Translations under genes and position numbers: made by a program
Notes under the pieces: model-generated
The model's input: the letters and a program-made list of their open reading frames with translations, nothing else
The model's database searches: none
Told to the model about the DNA's origin: nothing
Shown here: positions 11,001 to 23,000 of the stretch, piece by piece
Position numbering within the stretch: the stretch's first letter is position 1
How the letters are laid out: every line of letters begins with the position of its first letter
Origin: Dysidea avara
Taxonomy: Eukaryota > Porifera > Demospongiae > Dictyoceratida > Dysideidae
Direction: 5' to 3'
DNA: 64,000 nt
NCBI RefSeq assembly: GCF_963678975.1
Contig: NC_089275.1
Span: 18,674,220 to 18,738,219, forward strand

Positions 11001-14000
11001 CGCCGAGCTCTAGTTAATATGTTACTTGAACACCAAGGTCTCCCAAATTTATGAAAAAGTTATTTTATTGGCTTTGTTCTGGTAAATCATGCAACTGATA
11101 TTTTTGTGATGTTCGTAATTGTTTTTTACAGTTAAAGTTTTGCAATTACAAATAGTTATATTATTTATTCTTCCTGTGTAGGGCATCATTAGGAACAACA
11201 AAGTATTGTTCACACTTCTTGGCTGGTTTGACGTGTCCCAAGTCGGTGAGTACTGTATGGTGTGTGTCAGTGCTAGACTTGGTAGCCTTTTGTGTTTGTG
11301 TACACATGTCTAATGTATCAGAAGCAAGTCCTCTCCAATATTACTGGACGTACCATTCTCCCATTATAATTCTAACCCTGTATGTACATGATGTTCTTAC
11401 AGGATTGTTTATTCCTTCATGAGCTAGGAGAAGAGGAAGCTAGCTTTACTAAGGAGGACATGCAACTTGGGTAGGTATCTGTATAACATGCAGTCACATG
11501 TACTAGTTTGGGAGAAAGTAATGTCTTGTAGACGTGCATTTCTGACCTGAAATGCTTCGGTTAATTATAAGGTGGTAGTCACCTTATACTTTCCTGTAAC
11601 CCACAAGTGTGCATGATTAGATTAACTATGTGGATGCACCTTGTACAGGCAAGTCATGATGGTGCTGTTAATCCTTGTTGAGATGCTTCACTTGTAGAGA
11701 ATACATTGTAACAACCCATCAGTACAAGCACTTGTACAACAGAAGCTCTTACATAATGCTGTGGCGAACATGCCGTTGTGAAATTCGCATTGATTATGTA
11801 ACTTGCCTATTCCTGTTGAGCAGGTTTTTCTACAATGGTTCATCGTAACAGGGCCAACTTTTGAATGCTAGTTGTGAACAGGTTGAAATAAAGAATGTTC
11901 CCTTGTATAACCATCATGTTGTGGTTAGGTTTTTAGCAGTAGAGCTGCTTTTTCAAGCTTAGTGTGAGTTTTGTGCATCCAGTATTGATTATTATATATA
12001 GGAACATCAGTGTTAAGAATCACAGGATACCAAAAGGGATGATTATTGTTTCATGTTGAGTTATGTAATATTCTGAAACAGTGTAACATAGTACCGAAGA
12101 TGAAATGGTCTTCTTTACACAGTGGAAATATAGGTTCATGAACTTTATCTATATAGAGATAAGCATTTCAAAGAACTTTGTTACAATATATAATGAGTGA
12201 CCTTAAATACTTTGTATTGTCTGTTATATATGTTAAACATATACAATTGGTTAATACATGTAATTGCAGTAAATTTGTCTGACTGCTAAAATTATGCCAA
12301 CTTGACTGCTATTGCTGGTGTACATGTAATAGTTGTAACACGGGCATGAGGGCTTTGCCTGATGTATATGCCCGACTGCCCCAAGGGCCACAGGCCCGAG
12401 GGTAGAGGGCATACATATCAGGCAAAGTCCTAATGCCTCGTAATATGTAACACTCATCAAGCTGATAGCCTGTATAGGGTGGTCAATGCCAATACGACTG
12501 CAGCCACTGGATGTATTATATATGCATACCTAAATTTTCTATTATGGGTCACAGCTAGTACACTATAGTTACATTTTGTTATGATGAATGGATATATCCT
12601 AGAGATATCGTGGAGAATTTCAGTTACGCGAGTTTAATGTTTTAATCAGTGCTATCAAGAGTTCATAATATATGTATATATATTTAGGAGAGTATCCAAC
12701 GCCTTTATTGCTGGTTCAAAACACACTGCTATATTAATTGTGCAACATATCCGAATATTTTAGTATAATTTCAGTAAACTCCAACACATGGCTTCACCAT
12801 GAAAGACTTGTTGATAGGCGTTGATATACCAAAGCGAAGACCTGCAAGCACTTCAAGGTCCTTATAGCTCTTGAAGCAAGTTAACACATTTGGTGATGAC
12901 GACTATTGCGTAACATTATTAAGCAGTGTGTTTTGAAGGGGCAATACAGCATTGGATACTCTCCTAAATATATATATATATATTATGAACTCTTGGTGCT
13001 ATTGAATCATTTATGGAAAAATTACAAATTTCACTAAAGGCCTAGATAGGTAAGCTTGCTTGTTGAGTGGTTATTCTGTGCAGGGTGGTAGCTTTGCGAT
13101 GAGGGCGTGTCCGTATTCCAAAACGTGCAGAAACAGTCAGTGAATAAGCTATAGCTTTAGTTCTCACCTTAGCCCAATGTTTTCAACTTGTAGGATGGCG
13201 AGGATAACAAAACGCTCTCCGTCTGAGTAGTTTTCATGGTGAAATCCAAGTCATGCATCCTAATCACATGAGTATTAATTGATACCCACAATCAATTTCG
13301 GCCTCTACATCTATATAATTACTGCCCGGTTGTAGCCCGGTCTACATTTCGTATGTAGCCCGGGCGGCTCCTTTGATCTGAAGTGTGAAAGTGTTACATA
13401 CTGTAATAGATTACCTTTACTTATCCCCTCATGTGTACAGGAAACACCAAACCTACGAGTCCACCACACTGGCTCAAGCTGCTAACACTACAGCAGTCAG
13501 TAAAGAACAGGATAAACAACCACAGTACGTTAAAAGGTCAGCTTGTGGTGATGTGTATCACTGCATGAGTTAGTTGTAAAACATTGTAGTGTCTATGTAA
13601 TGTACTGTACACACTTTCTTTAATTCACATGTGTGTTTTGTAGGCCTCTGGTTGCTCAAAAGTCTAAAGAGGTTAGTTTGTATGGTCAGATGTGTACATT
13701 AATGATAGGTCATTGTTTAGTATGATAGTATTCCTGAACCAGTTCACTTCCAGTCAGAATCAGCCTTACCTGCTACAGCCCACTGGTAATGCTTGTCAGT
13801 ATGTTGGTGTACGTGTATCCATTACATTATATTCACTTTATATTGAGTTATGGATGGAGATATACTTTGTGAACTGTTTCCCATATGTAAAGTTGTGTGA
13901 CAGGCAGATCAAAGCTGAAATACATTTTTGTTGTGGACTTATACTACCTGCACTATCTTTCCATTTATCCCATTTAGTTGGTACTTACTGTGTTGCATCA

Positions 14001-17000
14001 TAATGGCTATTGTTTCAGGCGTGAATCCTTGCTTCATTTTTTAACGTTTTAGCTTCAAAACATATTTAGGTTTTGACGTCTGACTGTAAGCAAAATACTC
14101 TATCTTTCAAACCATCTTCCTATATTTAGCAATTTTACACGTTATGTAATAAGCTTTAAAAATAACTAGATTTTAGTCCAAACCTTGCCATGAAAACAGC
14201 TTTTTTTTGCTCAGAGACTGTACATGTACATTCACCCCAAGTTCAGATGTTCTGGTAACATGAAATGGAGGTTGCACAATATAGCATTTTGACCGCTTGA
14301 GGGTGATCATGCAGACCAGTAGGTAAGCAAATCATACATTTTGCTTTTTAAAATGTAGTATTGGTACTGCTTTTCCTAAATTCTGATGTTACATCCACCA
14401 AGATTAGTACTCTTCCGCAAAGATATTTTGTTTCATAAAGAGTCTTTCCATTTTTAACTACAGCATGTAGAGGATACTGTTTTCTTAAATGCTACTATGT
14501 ATACCTACGTAATTATATTGCTTGCTTATGTACATGTACACAACCTATCAGGGCCTCACAAAGTAGCAAGTTACCAGATGTCCCAAAACCCATCATCACT
14601 CAAGCACCACATACAACTGATGTTAATACCAATGATAGTAACACTACAGTGAAGAACAGTAGTGAAATAAGGAGTGTAGAAGACCTGTCATCACTGACTA
14701 TACACGACAATATTATTGTTGCTTCTTTGACTAACAGTGGAGGCTATGACCTCACTAACACTGGCCAACACAATTACTCTGCCATGTACCAAATTGTGAA
14801 TGAAGAACCATCATCTACTAATAGTAACGTTGCTATTGCTAGTACTGGGGATGTTATGTTAGAACGGCAAAGTAGTGGTGACTCTAATAGCAGCAGAAAT
14901 CACCAGCAATCTCAAAGTTTGGGCAAGGAGAGTGTACCATCACAGTCCCACAAGGGACAGCAGCCAAAGTCTGGTAGTAATAAGACAACTAAAAAGTCTA
15001 AAGACAAGAAAAACACTTCAAATGTTGCGGACAAATCGAAGCAAAGCAGTGGACATACAAGTGGTGGAGCATCTCCTGTTAAACATGATAATGTTCCTAA
15101 GCTAGTTAAAGAGAACACTGGTAAAGTGAGCACAGCTGGTGGTGATGTTCATAAGAAGAAGAAGAAAGATAATGTTGTTTTACCTGCTGAGAGTGTGGTC
15201 ACTCATGAAGGACAAGTAGCTGCTATAGTGAAGACTGAGAATGTTGTGGAGCGTAAGGTACCACCTACCGGAGGTGTGAAGGCACCCCCACCTGGACTGA
15301 CTAAACAACCATCACACACTAATGCTGTAAATGGTAAGTTGCAATTGTTTGTGTGTGCGTGTGTGTACGTGCATGCATATGCGTGTGTGCATGCGTGCAT
15401 TGCATGTGACTATGTGATAGTGTCCTTGTATGCAAGTGACTTATTTGTATGTTAATGTTGCTCAAGTAAGAAATCATTGTTGAAGGCAAGTATGCTCCAT
15501 TTCATATTGTTGTCTTTAATTTGTAGTTCTATCACAATTAACCAGAAATCAGTACAATACTAGGTAAGTGTTTGTGCACCATCTCCACATTGTAAAGTGT
15601 TATTGCAATTTGTGTGTATACCGTATATTATTGTACACTATCGTACACTACACACTGAATTATATCTACGTTGTATTACTATATTTTATGTACACAGTTA
15701 TGGACTGAACTGGCCTGACCTCAGTACACGAAATGATGATGATGAGTTAGGTCAGTATTTGTATCATTAATTTCACTGTTCACAGTGTAATTACAATAGG
15801 GTTTGATCCATGGAGTATATCATCAAAAGGATTTGAGGACATGTTAACATCACAACCAGTCACTTCTGTTTATAGTCAGCCTCCTCCTCCTCCTGTGGTT
15901 GATACCATGAAGACTGAAAAAAGTGAGTAATAGGCTGTGAGATATGTTGATATGTTTGAGTACATCACTGGATGACACTGTGTCTGTACTATTTTTGCAC
16001 ACATTTGTGCACACATGACCACACTAAAGCATACCCGGACAGATGCACTCTCAGCCACACTGACACCAGGGTTAAAACCAAATTGACATCACCAACCCGG
16101 TTAGTAATCTAGATTTGAAACAGTTTCATTAGAACAGTAGCATTTCAGGTACTTGTATAATCTTTTTTCATTGATTTCAACCTGGTACATGTAGTGAAAA
16201 AAGGTGATGCAAGGATAAACTTACCCAGCAATGAATTTCCCTATTCACGGCGAACATGGTGCAAATATCATTGCGTTCTTAAGTACCTGTAATTTATTTC
16301 CCAATATTTGCTTTACAAATTGATCTTTCTGTTTGTAGGGCTACAAGTTATTGGCATACAAGGCTGTAAGAGTATCATACAATATGGTAGTACTGTATAG
16401 TAGGGACCACAAAGGAGTAGACGTGGCCCACAAAATGACATCACCCGAAAACTAGGGCTGGGAGATTATATTGATTATGGGATTAATCATGATTGTTTCT
16501 GAACATTGTGATGTTGATATGTGTTATATGAACATCGTGATGTGACATCACAAGTAAACAAATTCAAATGGTGACACATACTATTGTGTAAGCGCTTGAT
16601 CTGGAAAACAAGCCTACACTTCTGAGACTGTTCATTGTGTGAATAAATCTTACTACTGAAAAGCTTACCTGTTACAAACCGTTGAATTTCTAAGGACACT
16701 ATTATTCAGTATACTGTTTGTATTGAACTATAGCTGGTCTGATCAGTTGTACACAATTTCACCTTGTTTTGTAATTTATACGAAGTTGTGCATATGCGAT
16801 AGTTTGATGCATGTAAAGATATGACATCATGATTGTTATCATAATCGTGATAAGTTGCATTTTATAATCGTGAAGGTAGCAAAATTTCATAATCGCTCAG
16901 CCCTACCGAAAACCAGCCTCGATTTTCCCTGACGGCGATGAGGCAGTATTGGTTAGGCAAAACTAATTCCCAAAATGCTTTTTCAACAAGTTGCTATGGA

Positions 17001-20000
17001 ATCTGAAAAGAAAATTATTTAATGGAATTTTCTACTGACTAAGTAACTGACTGATGCCTTCAGACAAGCGTAACTCGACAACGTCTAAGGATACGGGCTT
17101 GATTTTTTATTATTTTTATTGTTCGGCATCACTTTGGCCTGAGAGGTGCCTTTTGGCATACCACAGTATGTACAATGCATTCTTCATGGACTTACCAGTG
17201 TCCTGCTTTGTGTCCCATTCATCTTTGCTGACAGTGAAAAGTGTTGATTTGGTGATACCATGTGTTGGCTTCCCTTCGTAACGGAAACCGTCCGTATTTT
17301 TCATAGTGGCTATTTTAATTGCAGAGGTGTTTTTCAAACAGTTCTTGATTCGTACTGCTGTATAACGGGTTGAACATAACCAACAATGAAGCGAATAATG
17401 GATACTTCACTTTTCAGACGATAATTGATATAACTGGGGTACGCTGCACCATTTCTTTCTTTTGGTATGCATGAATTGCAGAGGGGACTTTTTGAACAGT
17501 TCTTGATTTGAAATGCTGTGTAACAATGGGTTGAACATAGCTGACAACAGATACTTCACTTTTCAGACGATAATTGATATAGCTGGGGTAGGGCGCATAG
17601 CACCATTTCAGATGCGGTATGTGTGGATTCACTAGTCATAATAATTATAGCTAACAAACAAGTACACAAAATAAATTGGAACTTTCAACTGGAGTAGGGA
17701 CCATAGCACATTGATTAAAAGTACTGAAACAAGCTGGAGTAGTTAAATCATAGTAAAACAATAAGAAGTGTTATACCCCTACTGTGCATTTCCGAGTACC
17801 TTGGAGCACAGTAGGGATATAACACTTCTTATTGTTTAACTGTGATTAATATCGTGCACTACTCCAGCTTTTTTCAGTACTTTTTATTGATGTGCTATGG
17901 TCCCTACTCTAGTTGAAAATTCTATTTATTGATTTTTGTGTGGTTGTATATTTGGCTATGTATATAAATATTCAACACATGTTTATCCAATGCACAATTT
18001 GGGTCAGACCCAGTTGACCTGAAGACAACATTGCGCTCTCTCCTCCCTCACGCACACACATGCACGCGTGTGCACACACACAAAAGCTAACTGGCACGCC
18101 TACCCAGTGAACCAACACTGAGACACCTGTGCTGTACTCATGTGCTTGGAGTCAGCACGCACAAAGCAAAGCCTCCGGCAGCCCTGCAAAACACAGCTAT
18201 TGTCACCCAGTGAACCAACACTGAGACACCTGTGCTGTACTCGTGTGCTTGGAGTCAGCACGCACAAAGCAAAGCCTCCGGCAGCCCTGCAAAACACAGC
18301 TATTGTCACCCAGTGAACCACCACTGGGATTCCTGTGCACTACTCAGGCACTTGAGTCTAGTGCAGGCGAATCCTCCTGGGGCAGAACTAATCACCTGCA
18401 GGAGGACCATCCATCCAGGTGTCATGGAGAGAAGTCGCGGAACTTTGGAAGTTCCACAACAACCTCTAAGCAAGACAAGGACAGTTGGCATTTGCTTCCC
18501 CAGTTTACACCAGGTACCCATTGGTATTACATCTGGGTGGGCTGCTTCCCTAGTTAACACCTGGCACACACAAACATTACTCACTATACACACATATACA
18601 CACATGTACATAAATAAGCACACAGCATTCATGAAATGTTTAATGTTCCAGGACATAGTCAACCATTGTCCAGCACATTTGTAGATCCACAGAGACAAGC
18701 GGCTGCAGCATATGTCAACTATGGTCCCATCACCAATGATCAACTTCATCAGTTACAATATCATGGCATACCCATCCATCAGCAACAACACTCCCCTCGC
18801 AGTCATCCTCCGACAGCTGTAAGTATTGTGTGGCTAGCTAGGAGTGTATTATTGTGTGTGCCAAAGTGTGATATCAAAGGTGGTGGTCATGATGTTAAAG
18901 TGACAATATCAATGTAGTAATTTCTTGACCACCACATTTGATATCACATCTCTTATTAACCCTTTGAATTGCATATCGGCCACTACAAAGTGCTGTAAGT
19001 ATTTTACTCATGATGTAATAAGCCTTAAAATGATACCTAGGAACTTACCCTACACCAAAAGTATGAGGACCAAAACAGGGAATGGAAGTTTATAAGCACA
19101 CAAATCTTTTATATATGATTAGTAACTCATTGCCAGTTGATCCGATTCACTTCAAATAACTATTAGCCGCTTTGACATTCAGTAGTGAGTAAGGTCATAC
19201 ATGCAGCTCATGTGATCCTGGCTACGATTACAAAGCATGAAATATGCTGTTGTAATAAAACCAGTCGCTGTTCATTGCTTTATAACCAAGTAATCCCCTG
19301 TTGTTACAGTGGCCAGGTTATTGGCTTTCTTCTAATATCTCAATGAATAAGGTTTCTTTTGATATCTGCTTAAGGAGGCCAAGCTACTTGGCCATATAAG
19401 ACATGTTTTGTGTAGACGTACGTTCCTCAAACTTTTTATACAGCTTCAAGGGTCAATGCTGGTTTGTTTCTAAATGCTTGCAAGGTACTTGATGTTGCAA
19501 TGAGATTTAAAGAGCATGAAAATCTTAATTTTTTGGTTCCTGTGTGTACACTTGTCAGTTACATACCCGCATGCTATTTTTGGTTGCACAACACATCACA
19601 TTGCTTTATAAGGATAGGTTTGTGTATGTATAGGCTCTACAGGGAGCTTGCATTCTTATTAAATGTACATTGTTTTCTTTGATTTTCCATTTCAGTCTAA
19701 TAATCACACAATGGAGAACCAGTTACGTGCTCTCCTACCTGGGATTAACATCAGTATTGACTGTAAGTACATGTTATGTAATGTTAGGGATCATAGAGGT
19801 TTGGGTTTTATGGCCGAAAATATCACCCAAAAACCAGCTTCATAATATCATCCTGGCAGTATTGGTTAGCCCAAAAGTGCCTTCAGGATGACCCCAAATG
19901 CTTCAAATAGATTGTTACAAAATTTTGAGATTTTTTATTTAATGGTATTTTCTACTGATTAACTACCTGCCTGATGCCTTCAGGCAAGTGTAACTCGATA

Positions 20001-23000
20001 ACAGCTAAAGCTATGTGCTTGACTTTTCACTGTTCCAAGTCCCAAGATGTGCCTTGCGTACCGCAGTACATACAGTGCACACATCGTGCACACATCGTGG
20101 ACTCACCTTTGTCCTTTGTGACCCATCTCTTTTTGCTGACAGCCCAAGGTGTCAATTTGCAGTAGTGTGATGCTGTAAATGGGAATCGTCCGTATTTTCC
20201 ATGCTGACTGGATTGATTGCAGAGAAGCTTCTAATACTATTCTTTGTTTGTAATGTGTAATGGACTGAAAATCGGTGAAGGCAGGACCTTATGAGCTGGC
20301 GAAGGAGCATGAAACTCGGTTCCAGCACAATCCAAATACGTCACGTTTTTTGAATAAATTGCTACAAGTGTCGTTCACTATTAGCACACGGTGTCTACTA
20401 ATGAGATTATTCTTTCCTTATATGGAAACTAATTGCTAATGAATTTGGATTTCGATAGCACCCAGCAGGCAGCGTAAGTTTCATGCTCCTTCGCCGCCTT
20501 CGGCGGCTCATAAGTTCCTGGTGAAAGCGAAACATAATGACCACTTCACTTTTGCGTCAGTAATTGATAGTTGGGGCATGCGAATCGTCCGTATTTTTTG
20601 TGGTGATTGGCTTGCTTGCCAATGTGTTTCTCCTACTGTTCTTCATTAGTAGAGCTGTATAATGGGCTGAAAGCAAAGCGTAGTGGCCACTTCATTTTCG
20701 AGACAGTAATTGATAACTGGGGTGTGTGTTCAGATGTAAACTTTATCTCTGGCACCATCCTTCCTTGTGATGTGGTATGGGCGATTCACCAGTCATAGTG
20801 ATGTTGCAAAAAAAGTTAACAAACAAATTTTAAGTTCGATTAGGGATCATAGAAAAAAGTAGGGAAACAAGGGAGGAGGTCGCCTACACCTGCAGATATA
20901 CTAGTGAACATTTATTCCCTATGGTATAAAATTACTAATTTTTCCTTATGCTTGTATACTACTGTAATTTACTTTTTCCCCTGTTATTTTCATATGCAAA
21001 ACTTGTACATAGATTTCTCACACAAAATTTTTACACAAGATCGAATTACTCTAATAGAGCAGTCATTTATGTAAATCATATAAATATATTGTTACACGGA
21101 AATTTTTTGCACGAAAATAAAAATTATGTTGTAATAGACTGTATCATATAGTACTGTGTAATAGTAGTAAGATATATGTACTACATGTATGATGGTTTAT
21201 TAATGACTTGTCTGTTCTATAGCTGGTGCACAGTACCCACTTCCTCACAACAACACACACTACACCTCATCATATCCTACTCAACAAGTTCAACCTCCAC
21301 CTTCACTGCCGATGATGCCACATGCCCAGTCACGGCCTACCCTCCCACTGACACACCGCCCTGCAGTAACCAGCTCCAGACATGTCATTGCATCTCCATT
21401 TGATATTCCCTCCCTCAGCTATGTCACTACCACCATGCAGAGTGGATGGCCTGATTTGATCAATAGTAGTGACAGTAGAGGTGGTTCTGTTAACAGTAGT
21501 AGTGTAGGTTGTGTTGGTGGTAGAGCAATGATGAGGGAACCAGTGACTGCTTCACATCATCATCAACCACAGCCCACTGTGTTCCCATCCAATCCTGAAC
21601 CATTTCTAGGTATAGTGTGAGCTTGTGATGTGTACACTATGTACGTTATAATACACACAAGTGTACACAGGACACACTGTATAATGCTCTTTTGTAGTAA
21701 ATGTATTGTATGATGTACAGTTTTTGAGTGCAACTTGATGCAGGCACAAAGGTACAGTCCTAGCACTTGGAGGGGTGGGGAGTTACCTTTTGACCAACTA
21801 ATAGCTTTTATAAATCTTATTAAAAGGGTATATCGATCTCCTTTAGCATTATGTTTGTCTGTCTGACATGTGAGCAAGAGGTGTGGGTTTCAAACAACAA
21901 CTGTTTAACTACACATGTGGTACAGCTTAAGCACAAATTGATACAGTTGCTACATTAAGTTACTCTTGAAGTTACCCTCAAGGCAACCTGATTGTTACAT
22001 GATCTTATCAACTATATCAAGTATTGACAGGTACACTAGTCTGATACTTGCTCTATGGTGCAGGACTTACCATACCGAGCAGTGTAAAAAAGTTGTGACC
22101 AAAGGGTTACCAAACAAAAGAAAGGATGAAAGGAATTGATTAGAAAGCACCTCTAACAAGTTGTCTGTAAAAGAAGACATGAATAATTTGAATAGCTAGG
22201 TTGTTTGCTTACGGTTCTCCATGCGGTTGGCACTAAGAATTTCAATGTGTTTTTCACTACACCCTTGCATCCAATGTGTTGTGGACAATGATTGATTGGT
22301 TACTGTTATAAACTGCATTGAAAGTCCACGTGAATGTTGACAGAATCATTTCAGCATGCGAAAGTGGGTGACATCAATGGACAGATAGACAGACAGCTTT
22401 AAGAGACCTATAGGACTGTTTATCACAGAGCCGGTCACACGTGTATTATTTAACCTAATTGTACTGTAGATTATCGTACTGGTATGAGGTATTCAGCCCC
22501 AGTGACCAGTAGAAATACTGCTGGTGCTACTCATCCAATTGATGGTGAACGCAACAAGGGAGAATACAATCTGTGGAGTGATAACAGTTCATTTGGTATG
22601 TGTCTGAGTTGGTGTACTTTTGTCTAACTCTACAAGTGTAGAGCTGTAAATCTACAGTTTGATTGTACATATATTTAAATCAGTGTTTGAAAAAGTAATT
22701 TGAATGTTTGCTTAATAAATTATTTATGTTATAGTGATTAATTGGGGAGGCTGAATAAGCCACTGTCATACCAAGTACACTTATAGTATTTCTATATTTC
22801 ACAGGTACTGATTTCAACTTATTTTCATCATATGCTACTGAGTACCACCAGACCATCATCAAGGCAAGTTGTACCATCAAGAGACAAACAGCTACAAGAT
22901 AACTGAAATGTTTACTCAGAGAATTTTATGTTTATATGCAAATGACTGTATATTATGTACAGATGTACTTTGTGACTGAGAACAGTTTTATACAAAACTA

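Noticed and set aside
14649-15455. Single-exon gene of 268 codons
   Set aside because: It is the large CNOT4 exon read past its donor at 15334 into a GT-rich intron.
18232-18749. Coding ORFs of 104-150 codons on both strands
   Set aside because: They arise from a GC-rich 103-bp tandem repeat and retroposon-like tail; only 18652-18818 in another frame is a CNOT4 exon.
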